From contig JAKOXK010000079.1 of NCBI GenBank assembly GCA_029781035.1, positions 22,556 through 86,555 on the forward strand: 64,000 nt of DNA, given 5' to 3'. Under the pieces are notes generated by a model that saw nothing but the letters and a program-made list of their open reading frames with translations, ran no database searches and was not told the origin of the DNA. A program made the position numbers and the translations under genes. The DNA is from Armatimonadota bacterium (GTDB lineage: Bacteria > Armatimonadota > Fimbriimonadia > Fimbriimonadales > Fimbriimonadaceae). Position 1 is the stretch's first letter. Each line of letters starts with the position of its first letter. This document shows positions 51,599 through 60,010 of the stretch, piece after piece.

Positions 51599-52687
51599 AC
51601 TGTCGCCACTAAGCGCGTTTTCAATTTCTCTGCCGGCCCCGGGATTATGCCTGTACCCGTCCTTGAGCGGGCTCAGGCCGAAATGCTGGACTGGAACGGC
51701 ACGGGAATGAGCGTCATGGAGATGAGCCACCGGGGCAAGGCGTTCATGCAGATCGCCGAGCAGACCGAAGCGGCCGTACGACGGCTCATGGGCGTGCCGG
51801 ACAACTACAAGGTTCTTTTCCTTCAGGGGGGCGCGAGCCTGCAGTTCACGATGTTGGCCATGAACTTCCTGCGAGGAAAGACCGGCGACTATGTCGTCAC
51901 TGGCACCTGGGGCCAAAAGGCGGTGGAAGCCGGCAAGATCGAGGGCAATGCGAATGTCGTCTGGAGCGGCAAATCCAGTGGCTTTAACCAGGCGCCTGAC
52001 CTTGCCCGACTGGAGTATTCGTCTGAAGCGGCATTTCTCCACGTCACGCTCAACGAGACGATCCAAGGCGTGGACTACTTGGCTGACCCGGACCGCCAGC
52101 AGGATGTGTTCTGCGACATGTCGTCTTGCATCGCGAGCCGGCCGTTCGATGTCAGCAAGTACGCCTTTATCTACGCTGGCGCCCAAAAGAACCTCGGGCC
52201 CAGCGGCGTCTGCCTCGTCTTGGTCCGCGACGATCTGCTCGAGCGGATTCCGGCAGGGCTACCGCCGATGCTCGACTACCGACTCCAGGTCGAAAACGGT
52301 TGGATGTACAACACGCCCCCTTGTTTCGGCGTGTATATGCTCGGACTTGTGTGCGAACACTGGATCCTCTACGGGGGACTAGGCGCCGTCGGCAAGATGA
52401 ACGAGGCCAAGGCAAAGGTCGTATATGAGGCTATCGACAGGTCCGGAGGTTTCTACAAGGGCCACGCCGAGGAAGGTTGTCGAAGCCGGATGAATATCCC
52501 CTTCACGTTGCCGAGCGAGGAACTTACCGAAAAGTTCATTGCAGAAGCCAAGGCCTTGGACATGATCGAGCTCAAGGGTCACAGGAGCGTCGGCGGTTGC
52601 CGCGCGAGCCTGTACAACGCCTTTCCGATCGAAGGTTGCCAGGCTTTGGCGCACTTCATGAGGGAGTTTGCGGCCAGGAATGGCTAA
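51596..52687 (+). CDS. serC: Phosphoserine aminotransferase SerC
   Basis: SerC converts 3-phosphohydroxypyruvate to phosphoserine (and acts in pyridoxal synthesis) using PLP. It has FNFSAGPGIMPVPVLE, EMSHRGKAF, FLQGGASLQFTML, and the PLP Lys in YAGAQKNLGPSG. The 363 residues are normal. It is followed by the convergent SpoIIM-like gene after 9 bp. serA and serB are not seen. Confidence 0.96.
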   Translation: MTVATKRVFNFSAGPGIMPVPVLERAQAEMLDWNGTGMSVMEMSHRGKAFMQIAEQTEAAVRRLMGVPDNYKVLFLQGGASLQFTMLAMNFLRGKTGDYVVTGTWGQKAVEAGKIEGNANVVWSGKSSGFNQAPDLARLEYSSEAAFLHVTLNETIQGVDYLADPDRQQDVFCDMSSCIASRPFDVSKYAFIYAGAQKNLGPSGVCLVLVRDDLLERIPAGLPPMLDYRLQVENGWMYNTPPCFGVYMLGLVCEHWILYGGLGAVGKMNEAKAKVVYEAIDRSGGFYKGHAEEGCRSRMNIPFTLPSEELTEKFIAEAKALDMIELKGHRSVGGCRASLYNAFPIEGCQALAHFMREFAARNG

Positions 52688-52696
52688 ATCGACACG

Positions 52697-53689
52697 TTAG
52701 GCCACGCTCTCCGTCGGAGCCTCACGCCCATATCCGTAGAAGAACGCTATCCACCCTGACAGGACGAGCAGGGCAACGACCGGCTTGACGATCTGAGGGA
52801 CCCTTGGGTTGAAGCTGAAGAAGCCCTCGAAGGGCGCGGCGATGCCGATCATGACCAGCCCCGTCAGGAGGAGGACGACCGCGTCCTTACCTGCCGCCTT
52901 CAGGGCTGCGCCTCGTGGACGCCGCCCAGGATTGATCAGGGCCCAGGCAAGGACAAACCCGCCTGAACCAGAAACAAGCGCTCCGCCTATCTCGCTGACC
53001 CCATGAGGCACGATGGACGTCACAAGGAACCCCAGCTTTCCAACCGAGTTCATGTCCTGGCCAAGCGCGCCGACCTGGATCCCCGTGCGCCACAGCTCAT
53101 AGACCGTGAACGTGCCGAACGTGGCGACCGACAAGGAGTGCACCATGATGCCGACGACCGGGTTGTGCTGCGTGTAGAAGGCCCACATTGCGAGGCTCTC
53201 GGAGGAGTTGCTGTCCTCAAACTTGCCTTTCTTCCAGTGGTCGAAAATCGGCTCCTCCTGTTTGGAGACGAAGTACTCCCTGAGATCTGGCCTGACATGG
53301 AGCATCTGGAAGGCGAAGACGGCGCCGGCAAAGAAGATCGCGAAGCTTAGCCAAAAGGCCCAAGCGTACTTCCGTACCGTCCGCGCCGAGGCGGTGACAG
53401 AGTCAGTGACGACAGTGACGAAGGGCTTCGAGGGTGTGCGGTATATCTGTCCATAGGCCCGGGCGACCAATCCGTTCAAGTAAGTGACGACTTCGGCGTT
53501 GCTCGTCTGCGTGGAGAGAAAGGCGAGATCGGCTGAAGCCTTTCGGTATAGCCGGACAAACTCGTCGAGTTCCGGCCCCGACAAGTTCTTGAAACCGCCT
53601 TCGGCCCGGAGGGTCAATGAGTTCAATCGAACCCAGCCGTCGACGCGTTGGCGCAAAATCGCCTCTTCGTCCATAGAACCAAGGACCAT
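52697..53689 (-). CDS. SpoIIM-family (stage II sporulation protein M-like) membrane protein
   Basis: The 330-residue protein has an N-terminal cytoplasmic helical region (1-100, GFKNLSGPELDEFVRLYRKASADLAFL) and five or six transmembrane helices. The SpoIIM pattern FTVYELWRTGIQVGALGQDM and FLVTSIVPHGVSEIGGALVSG is clear. The family is widespread outside sporulators and is thought to act in membrane remodelling. ATG 53689 is the upstream start; ATG 53674 (MDEEAIL) is an alternative. Confidence 0.85.
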   Translation of the reverse strand: MVLGSMDEEAILRQRVDGWVRLNSLTLRAEGGFKNLSGPELDEFVRLYRKASADLAFLSTQTSNAEVVTYLNGLVARAYGQIYRTPSKPFVTVVTDSVTASARTVRKYAWAFWLSFAIFFAGAVFAFQMLHVRPDLREYFVSKQEEPIFDHWKKGKFEDSNSSESLAMWAFYTQHNPVVGIMVHSLSVATFGTFTVYELWRTGIQVGALGQDMNSVGKLGFLVTSIVPHGVSEIGGALVSGSGGFVLAWALINPGRRPRGAALKAAGKDAVVLLLTGLVMIGIAAPFEGFFSFNPRVPQIVKPVVALLVLSGWIAFFYGYGREAPTESVA

Positions 53690-53841
53690 TTTAACGCGTC
53701 AAACTGATACAGGTCGCCTCTTGCTCGCGCTTATCCCGAACCTGGTGTCGAATTGTTGAAGCACTGGCACGGATATTGCGCATTCCGGGGCTTGAGGACA
53801 AACGGAATGCTTTTGGCGTCCGTAGAAGTAGCGGTCAAACG

Positions 53842-54696
53842 ATGATCCGTCAAGAGGCTTACGAGAACGACGACGGGATTCCGAGCTATCTCGGGCGGCT
53901 GACTCAGGCGCCGCTCCTGACTTCGGAGGAAGAGGTCGAGTTGACCAGGGCTGCCCAGCGCGGCTCTGGCGAGGCGAGGCAACGGCTGATCGAGTCGAAC
54001 ATGCGCCTTGTCATCAACATCGCGAAGAGCTACCATTCCAAGGCCGTCCCGCTCGAAGACTTGATCCAGGAAGGTGCGATCGGCTTGATGCACGCGGTCG
54101 AGAGGTTCGACCCGAACAAGGGTTTCCGTTTCAGCACCTACGCCACGCACTGGATCCGGCAATCGATCGGCCGCGCGATCGACAACAAGTCCAAGGCTAT
54201 CCGCCTTCCCGCCCACGTTTCCCAGACGCTCCGGAAAATTGAGCGGGCCAAGGCCAAAGTCATGCGTGAGATCGGCGCAGAGCCGACATGGGAGCAGGTG
54301 GCGAACGAACTGGGCATCAGTTCAAGACGGCTTCAGCAGCTCATCCAATCCTCTCAGGAACTCCTCAGCCTCGACATGAAGGTTGGCGACAGTGAGAACA
54401 CGACCCTGGGAAGTCTCATACGGGACAGCAGCAGTACGGATCCCGAGGAGACGGTGATGAGCGCGGAGATCATCGAAGAGCTTCACGAGGTCATGCTCGA
54501 ACTCAGCGAACGTGAGCGGCGCGTGATGAGCTATCGGCTCAGATTGACCGACTCGGAGATGGTGGACGTCCGCGACGAACTCAGCGAGGAGCTCCAGATC
54601 AGTCGTGAGCGAGTGCGCCAGATCGAGATCCAGGCCATCAAGAAACTGCGACGTTTGGCCCAGCGCCGAAAACTCAACGAGCTGCTGAGTCCGTAG
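53842..54696 (+). CDS. RNA polymerase sigma-70 factor (RpoD/RpoS-like group)
   Basis: This 284-residue sigma factor has region 1.2 (IPSYLGRLTQAPLLTSEEEVELTRAAQRG), region 2 (LIESNMRLVINIAKSYHSKAVPLEDLIQEGAIGLMHAVERFDPNKGFRFSTYATHWIRQSIGRAI), region 3 and region 4 (LSERERRVMSYRLRL; ELQISRERVRQIEIQAIKKLRR). Region 1.1 is absent, so it may be a primary-like or group 2 factor. The frame is open to a TTG at 53776; the ATG at 53842 (MIRQEAYENDD) is preferred. Confidence 0.93.
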   Translation: MIRQEAYENDDGIPSYLGRLTQAPLLTSEEEVELTRAAQRGSGEARQRLIESNMRLVINIAKSYHSKAVPLEDLIQEGAIGLMHAVERFDPNKGFRFSTYATHWIRQSIGRAIDNKSKAIRLPAHVSQTLRKIERAKAKVMREIGAEPTWEQVANELGISSRRLQQLIQSSQELLSLDMKVGDSENTTLGSLIRDSSSTDPEETVMSAEIIEELHEVMLELSERERRVMSYRLRLTDSEMVDVRDELSEELQISRERVRQIEIQAIKKLRRLAQRRKLNELLSP

Positions 54697-54749
54697 GATC
54701 CGGTACGCGGGCAAGCGCCCCATGGCGGTGGGCCCCCGTGGTCGGCAGC

Positions 54750-54766
54750 CATAATTGAACCTCATG
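54750..54766 (+). promoter_or_regulatory. Candidate near-leaderless promoter (CATAAT-N8-ATG)
   Basis: CATAAT lies 8 nt before ATG 54764 of the DedA-family gene, giving a predicted leader of 1-2 nt. Confidence 0.4.
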
Positions 54767-55447
54767 CATGAGCCGGGTCTGATCGAGATCTTCTTGCACC
54801 TAGACAAGCATCTGGGTGGTGTGATCGCGACCTACCAGGGCTGGACGTATGGCCTTCTGGCCCTTTGCATCTTCATTGAGACGGGGCTTGTGGTCATGCC
54901 CTTCCTCCCAGGCGACACACTGCTACTGGCGGCGGGCCTTTTCGCGAGCCCGGCCAAGGGGCAGCTCCACATCACATGGCTCATCCTGCTCTTGTCCGCC
55001 GCTTCGATCCTAGGCGACAACTGCAACTTCTGGATTGGCCGGCTCGTTGGCCGAAAACTCTTCAGTAACCCCAATTCCAGGGTGTTCAACAGAAAGCACC
55101 TTGAGAAGAGCCAGGCCTTCTACATGAAGCACGGTAAGAAGGCCATCATCATCGGCAAATGGGTGGCGATCGTCAGGACCGTCGTTCCATTCGTGGCGGG
55201 GATGGAAGCCATGCCGTACGCAATGTTCTTTCCTTTGAGCGTCATCTCCGGGGTCTTCTGGGTGAGTGCGTGCTCGCTCCTTGGCTATTACCTCGGGCAG
55301 AACGAGTTCATCGCCAAGAACTTTGAATGGGTCATCCTCGGTGTCCTCGCGCTGACTGCGCTCATCGTGGCGTTCGAGTCTTGGCGACACCTTCGCCAAG
55401 CCAGGGCGCACGCTCGTGATAAACTGGCGCAAACTGAACCCTCTTAG
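54764..55447 (+). CDS. DedA-family membrane protein
   Basis: This 227-residue protein has the DedA core: ETGLVVMPFLPGDTLLLAAGL, DNCNFWIGRLVGRKLF, FYMKHGKKAIIIGKWVAIVRTVVPFVAGMEAMPY. DedA proteins are lipid scramblase-like undecaprenyl-phosphate or phospholipid transporters. Five or so helices. It is the first gene of a DedA-fabZ-lpxA run; the fabZ start follows by 9 bp. Confidence 0.92.
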   Translation: MHEPGLIEIFLHLDKHLGGVIATYQGWTYGLLALCIFIETGLVVMPFLPGDTLLLAAGLFASPAKGQLHITWLILLLSAASILGDNCNFWIGRLVGRKLFSNPNSRVFNRKHLEKSQAFYMKHGKKAIIIGKWVAIVRTVVPFVAGMEAMPYAMFFPLSVISGVFWVSACSLLGYYLGQNEFIAKNFEWVILGVLALTALIVAFESWRHLRQARAHARDKLAQTEPS

Positions 55448-55456
55448 GGACTACGC

Positions 55457-55888
55457 ATGAATGTGACCGAGATTATGCAGGTGCTTCCGCACCGCTACCC
55501 GATGTTGCTCGTAGACCGGATCATCGAGCTAGAGCCAGGAAAGCGGGCCAAGGGCCTGAAAAACGTCACGATGAACGAGCAGTTCTTCCAGGGCCACTAC
55601 CCGGGGATGCCGTTGATGCCGGGCGTGCTCATTATCGAGGCCATGGCCCAGGCTGGGGCCGTAATTCTGCTGGCAAACGAGACGTATGAAGGGATGGTGC
55701 CCGTCATCGGCGCGGTGGACGATGTCAAGTTGCGTCGACCCGTGGTCCCTGGCGATACTCTGATCTCAGACGTCGAACTCATGTGGATCAAGAACGGTGT
55801 TGGCCGGATCAAGGCCGTGGCCACGGTTGAGGGGCAAATCGTAGCGTCAATGGAGATGACGTTCAAGCTTATGCCGGCAGGGAAGTAG
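55457..55888 (+). CDS. fabZ: 3-hydroxyacyl-[ACP] dehydratase FabZ
   Basis: FabZ dehydrates 3-hydroxyacyl-ACP in fatty-acid synthesis. It has LPHRYPMLLVDR, GHYPGMPLMPGVLIIEAMAQAG (catalytic His47 and Glu61) and KLRRPVVPGDTL. At 143 residues it is typical. It lies 3 bp before lpxA, the order found in lpxD-fabZ-lpxA operons, supplying and competing for the same hydroxyacyl-ACP. Confidence 0.96.
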   Translation: MNVTEIMQVLPHRYPMLLVDRIIELEPGKRAKGLKNVTMNEQFFQGHYPGMPLMPGVLIIEAMAQAGAVILLANETYEGMVPVIGAVDDVKLRRPVVPGDTLISDVELMWIKNGVGRIKAVATVEGQIVASMEMTFKLMPAGK

Positions 55889-55891
55889 CGA

Positions 55892-56767
55892 TTGGCAAAG
55901 ATTCACCCGACAGCAGTCGTCTCGACTGAAGCCGAACTGGCTTCCGACGTGATGGTCGGGCCGTTCTGCTATGTCGAGGCTGGCGCCGTCATCGGGTCTG
56001 GCTCCGTGCTGGTGAGCCATGTCACCGTTCGGGGGAACACAACGATCGGCGAGAGGAACGTCATCGCCCAAGGCGCCGTCGTCGGCGGGGATCCCCAGGA
56101 TCGCAAGTACGCTGGCGAGCCGACCTACCTTCACATCGGTCATGACAACCGCATCCGCGAATACGTCACCATCCACCGCGCAACGGGCGAAGGTAACTCG
56201 ACTGTCGTCGGCGACAGAAACTACTTGATGGCGTTTGTGCACTTGGGTCACAACGTCGTCGTCGGATGCGACGTCACGATGGCCAACTCGGTCGGGGTTT
56301 CGGGTCACGTCACCGTCGAAGACATGGTGACGATCGGTGGAATGACCGGCGTTCACCAGTTCGTGAGGATCGGCAAGTTGGCGATGGTCGGCGGCATGTC
56401 CCGCGTCGTGCGCGATATCCCCCCGTTCATGCTTGTGGAGGGGCTCGAGCAGACCGTCCACGACATCAATGCTGTGGGCTTGCGTCGGGTCGGAGTCACC
56501 CAAGAAGCTCGGCTGTCACTCCACAAAGCCTGCAAACTGCTGTTCAAGTCCCAACTCGGTCTCTCGAACGCCATGGAGATCGTCCAGCGCGAGGTACGCC
56601 CCTGCCCTGAGGTCGAGTACCTCATGTGGTTCCTGGAGAGGTTGTTCCGGGGTAAGAACGGACGGGGCGATCAGAACGTCGAGCCGCATCCCCTTGCACC
56701 CCATGTACCCTCGGTTGACGACAGGCCGACACCTGATGTCCCGAAACCGCCGGAGAGTCTCGCGTAG
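55892..56767 (+). CDS. lpxA: UDP-N-acetylglucosamine acyltransferase LpxA
   Basis: LpxA starts lipid A synthesis. The 291-residue left-handed beta-helix has IHPTAVVSTEAELASDVMVGPFCYVEAGAVIG, GGDPQDRKYAGEPT, IREYVTIHRAT and LMAFVHLGHNVVVG (catalytic and binding His pair), plus a C-terminal helical domain. The start is TTG at 55892, 3 nt after the fabZ stop. Its Pro-rich tail (HVPSVDDRPTPDVPKPP) is extra. It shows that the organism has an LPS outer membrane. Confidence 0.95.
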   Translation: MAKIHPTAVVSTEAELASDVMVGPFCYVEAGAVIGSGSVLVSHVTVRGNTTIGERNVIAQGAVVGGDPQDRKYAGEPTYLHIGHDNRIREYVTIHRATGEGNSTVVGDRNYLMAFVHLGHNVVVGCDVTMANSVGVSGHVTVEDMVTIGGMTGVHQFVRIGKLAMVGGMSRVVRDIPPFMLVEGLEQTVHDINAVGLRRVGVTQEARLSLHKACKLLFKSQLGLSNAMEIVQREVRPCPEVEYLMWFLERLFRGKNGRGDQNVEPHPLAPHVPSVDDRPTPDVPKPPESLA

Positions 56768-56781
56768 CCGGTCAGAAGCTC

Positions 56782-57750
56782 CTACCCGACCGGCACAGAC
56801 TGGCCGGTTCGGGCACTCTCATAGCCAGCGACGGCGACCGCTGACGCACGAAGTCCGTCTTCGGCAGTCACACATGGCTCTCTTGATTCGCCGACGGCGG
56901 ACAAGAACTCTGCGACCATCAGGCTGTCCAGGTTTGAGCCCGTGCCGTTATGCCGGTACGCGTCGGTCAAGACACTGACCCCCTGATCGAAGAGATCGAT
57001 CTCGATGACCCCTTTCTCGCCAAGGACTTTCAGGGTCACGTCACCCCATGTCCGGTAGTTCTGCGGTCGAGACCAGCTGGAGTCCAGCGTCGCGAAAACC
57101 CCGCTCGGAAAGTCGATCGTCAAGTGGGCGGTGTCGTCCCACTCCTTGCCGTACATGTTATGGCCCGTTTGGGCTGTGACCCAGATCGGCTCCTCATTTG
57201 TCAACCGACGGAGAAGGTCCGTAACGTGGACGACGTGGTCGATCATGGCTCCCCCTCCTGATTGCTCCAGTTCGACGAACCAGCCGAAGGGACAGCGCCC
57301 ACGGTTTGTCGCGTTGACTGCGAGCAACTTGCCGATCTCGCCAGCGCGAACGCGTTCTTGGAGCCGTGCGAAAGCCGGCGAAAAAGGGCAAGGAAAGGCC
57401 GTCATCAAGAGGACGCCGGATTCGGCAAGAGTGGCACGGACTCGCTCTGCATGTTCTTTCGTCGGAGCCAGAGGCTTTTCGCACAGGATCGGCTTTCCTG
57501 CTCGGGCAGCCAATTCGATCGCGTCGGCGTGGCCCATGTTCGGAGAGCACACCACAACGGCGTCAACACTGGCCAATAGGGACTGCGGATCCTCAAAAAC
57601 ACGACCACCCCACTTTCGTGTGAACTCATCAGCCCGTTGGCGGTCGTCGTCGAATACTCCCTCAAACGTTCCGTCCTGAGTCTGGGAAAGACAGTGGGCG
57701 TAGCTCGGTGCGTGAACGTGGGCCGCACTGATCATGCCGACGCGGATCAT
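56782..57750 (-). CDS. Gfo/Idh/MocA-family oxidoreductase
   Basis: This 322-residue protein has a Rossmann N-terminus (MIRVGMISAAHVHAPSY; VFDDDRQRADEFTRKWG), the EKP motif (GKPILCEKPLA) and a C-terminal beta-sheet domain with HVVHVTDLLRRL. The Lys of EKP and the His in MIDHVVH are expected catalytic residues. Substrate (sugar or inositol derivative) unknown. The ATG at 57750 is taken. A CATAAT hexamer 6 nt upstream overlaps the stop codon of tsaE. Confidence 0.9.
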   Translation of the reverse strand: MIRVGMISAAHVHAPSYAHCLSQTQDGTFEGVFDDDRQRADEFTRKWGGRVFEDPQSLLASVDAVVVCSPNMGHADAIELAARAGKPILCEKPLAPTKEHAERVRATLAESGVLLMTAFPCPFSPAFARLQERVRAGEIGKLLAVNATNRGRCPFGWFVELEQSGGGAMIDHVVHVTDLLRRLTNEEPIWVTAQTGHNMYGKEWDDTAHLTIDFPSGVFATLDSSWSRPQNYRTWGDVTLKVLGEKGVIEIDLFDQGVSVLTDAYRHNGTGSNLDSLMVAEFLSAVGESREPCVTAEDGLRASAVAVAGYESARTGQSVPVG

Positions 57751-57762
57751 AGCTTCATTATG
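57748..57762 (-). promoter_or_regulatory. Candidate leaderless start of the oxidoreductase gene
   Basis: On the minus strand CATAAT-GAAGCT-ATG has exactly six spacer bases. The hexamer includes the TAA stop of tsaE, so it may be fortuitous; translation could instead be coupled. Confidence 0.35.
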
Positions 57763-58261
57763 GTGAAGGCGTAGCCAGGGCCTCGGGCGTACCATCGCCG
57801 GGCCGGGCAGCGCTGATAAATCTCCCGCCGTCACGAAACGAAATCTGGATCCGCCAGCATTCGCTGGGCTCGACCATCGAACCCAACTTCTCCGGCCATT
57901 CGATGAGGCAGACATAGGTGTCCAAGTAGTCTTCCAACCCGATTCCTGCCGCCGACTGGACGCGGTAGAGATCGGCATGCATGACAGGAGGAACCGTGTC
58001 GAACACCTGAATCAGGTTGAAAGTTGGTGACCGGACCGGTTCAGCGACTCCTAGCGACTCAAGATATCCCCGTACAAAGGTCGTCTTTCCTGCTCCCAGC
58101 GGCCCATAAAGGAGGACAGTCTCGCCTGCTCGGAAGTTCGCTCCGATCTCTGCGGCCAACTTCCGTGTGTCGCTTTCTGTGCTGACGGTTGCGTGCACCG
58201 GGCAAGGGATACCCTCCCCAGCGGCGCCGCTAGAGAGCAGATGCACGAGACTGGGACGCAT
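57758..58261 (-). CDS. tsaE: tRNA threonylcarbamoyladenosine biosynthesis ATPase TsaE
   Basis: TsaE supports formation of t6A in ANN-decoding tRNAs with TsaB and TsaD. It has the P-loop GPLGAGKTT, the RSPTFNLIQ segment, MHADLYRV and CLIEWPEKLG. The ATG at 58261 gives 167 residues; GTG 58198 would give 146, nearer the usual length and start. tsaB and tsaD are not in view. Confidence 0.92.
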   Translation of the reverse strand: MRPSLVHLLSSGAAGEGIPCPVHATVSTESDTRKLAAEIGANFRAGETVLLYGPLGAGKTTFVRGYLESLGVAEPVRSPTFNLIQVFDTVPPVMHADLYRVQSAAGIGLEDYLDTYVCLIEWPEKLGSMVEPSECWRIQISFRDGGRFISAARPGDGTPEALATPSP

Positions 58262-58285
58262 GGCCGGAATCATCGGCCCTTAAAA

Positions 58286-58314
58286 GACCAACCCGGGCCG
58301 AAGCCCGGGCGGTC
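58286..58314 (-). terminator. Rho-independent terminator of the flagellin gene
   Basis: On the minus strand the hairpin GCCCGGGC-TTCG-GCCCGGG, with outer GACC/GGTC pairing, has a stable UUCG loop and is followed by TTTTAA. It ends the flagellin transcript just before tsaE on the same strand. Confidence 0.82.
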
Positions 58315-58344
58315 CTTTCGCAAAGGTCTGAAGTTGATTCAAAG

Positions 58345-59757
58345 CTAACCGTTCCGGAGCAGGCTGAGTACCGACTGAGGTGCTTGGTTTGCCTGTGCCA
58401 GCACCGAGAGGCCGGACTGCTGGAGGATCTGGAGCTTTGTGTAGTTGGTCATTTCCTGCGCGATGTCAACGTCGCGGATCGACGATTCGGTTGCCGTCAA
58501 GTTCTCTTTCGTCACGCTGAGAGACCGGATGTTGGACTCGATCGTGTTCTGCATGAACGATCCGATGTTGCCGCGCGAGGTCGACACGGTGGCGATGGCT
58601 TGGTCGATGGCCTGCAGTGGCAGGGTCATGTCTGTTCCGGTGATGTCGAGGCCAGCAAGCCCCAGGGCGCCTGCGCTGAAGTTGGCTAGGTTGAGGTACG
58701 CCGTTTGGTCTGCGTTCGCGCCAATTTGGAACGAACTTTGGCCTGCAGTGACCTGGACTCCGCCCGTGATCGTGCCTCCGCCGGTTCCACCTTGCACGGT
58801 GAGGGCGATCGTGTTGCCGTCTCCGTCTCTCAGGTTGAGACCCTTGCCGTTCGTGAAGCTCGCGGTCGCCAGAGTCGTTCCGCCGTTCATATAGGCGACG
58901 GTCGCCTGGGCGTCTGTTCCCGCAGCGCTTGAACTGCCAGCCGCCGCGAGGATCAGGCCAGTGCCGTCCGTCAGATTGATTTTCTGATCACTTCCGTATG
59001 CGATGGAGGACAGGTCGATTGTTTTCGCCGTGGCGTTGTAGGTGGCTGTGACTCCCGTGCTCGAAGAGGCGCCGCTGATCATGGCCACGACATCGGCGAC
59101 AGTCGAGCCCGTATTGACGGCGAAGGAGTAGCCGTTGATCGAGAACGATCCCGAACTGACGGCCGAAGTGGTGCCAGCGTAGGTCGCGCCGCCACTCAGG
59201 GCCGCTTGCGCCGCGTTCTGGCTGAAAGTGATGTCCAATGTGCCGCTCGTGGTCATTGAGACTCCGCCCAAGATGCCGGCGAGGTTCACCGAGGCGATCT
59301 TCGTCGGATCGTTCACGGTGCCGTAGGTGCCCGCGCTTCCATCGAGCAACTTCTTGTCGCCGAACGACGTCGTCGAGGCGATCCTGGTGATCGAAGCCAA
59401 GATGTTGTTCAACTGGTTCTGGTTCGCCTGCTTCTGGTTGGCGTCCACGGTGCTGTTGCCGTTCGAGACCGCCAGTGCCCGGGCATTGCGCAACAAGGTG
59501 CTCACTTCGTCAAGGGCGCCGTCGGCGGTCTTGGCGTAGTTCTCGGCGTCCTGGTTGTTGCGGAGCGCCGCATCCATTCCTGTGATCTGCCGGAGAAAGT
59601 TCTCTGAGGCGATGAGGCCGGCTGGGTCATCGGCACCGGAGTTGATGCGGAGGCCGGTCGAAAGGCGAGTGATCGAGTTGGCGATCTGGTCGCCCGTGTT
59701 GGACAAGTTGCGGTAGGCGCTCATCGCCACCACGTTAGTGTTCACGCGAAAGGACAT
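58345..59757 (-). CDS. Flagellin
   Basis: The 470-residue protein has conserved D0/D1 ends: MSFRVNTNVVAMSAYRNLSNTGDQIANSITRLSTGLRINSGADDPAGLIASE and, at the C-terminus, STSRGNIGSFMQNTIESNIRSLSVTKENLTATESSIRDVDIAQEMTNYTKLQILQQSGLSVLAQAN. The central D2/D3 region (about 150-370) is Ser/Thr/Gly/Ala-rich. AAGGAAG precedes the ATG at 59757. It lies apart from other flagellar genes. The 250-bp upstream region holds TATACT on this strand and TATAAT on the other. Confidence 0.95.
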   Translation of the reverse strand: MSFRVNTNVVAMSAYRNLSNTGDQIANSITRLSTGLRINSGADDPAGLIASENFLRQITGMDAALRNNQDAENYAKTADGALDEVSTLLRNARALAVSNGNSTVDANQKQANQNQLNNILASITRIASTTSFGDKKLLDGSAGTYGTVNDPTKIASVNLAGILGGVSMTTSGTLDITFSQNAAQAALSGGATYAGTTSAVSSGSFSINGYSFAVNTGSTVADVVAMISGASSSTGVTATYNATAKTIDLSSIAYGSDQKINLTDGTGLILAAAGSSSAAGTDAQATVAYMNGGTTLATASFTNGKGLNLRDGDGNTIALTVQGGTGGGTITGGVQVTAGQSSFQIGANADQTAYLNLANFSAGALGLAGLDITGTDMTLPLQAIDQAIATVSTSRGNIGSFMQNTIESNIRSLSVTKENLTATESSIRDVDIAQEMTNYTKLQILQQSGLSVLAQANQAPQSVLSLLRNG

Positions 59758-59995
59758 TGCGTTTTTCTTCCTTGAAGGCCGCTCCGCCGCCCATCCTAGG
59801 CGGCCAGGTTGTTCCTTCTGGGAGGCTTGTTCCCTGTCAGGAATGCTGGTGTGACTAGTATAATTACCAGTTATCCGTGTTATTGCCAGGATTTGGTCGA
59901 ACCTAGTAGAGGTGCTTGGGGGTGACCGGCGAGCGGGCGGCGATACGGCGGCTACGTGGCTAACACAAAGCTGATCCCGGGCTAGGCCAATGATC

Positions 59996-60010
59996 AATAA
60001 TCCGGCCATG
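59996..60010 (+). promoter_or_regulatory. Candidate leaderless promoter/start (AATAAT-N6-ATG)
   Basis: AATAAT ends exactly 6 nt before ATG 60008. A separate TATAAT occurs at 59859-59864 but is 144 nt upstream. Confidence 0.4.
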
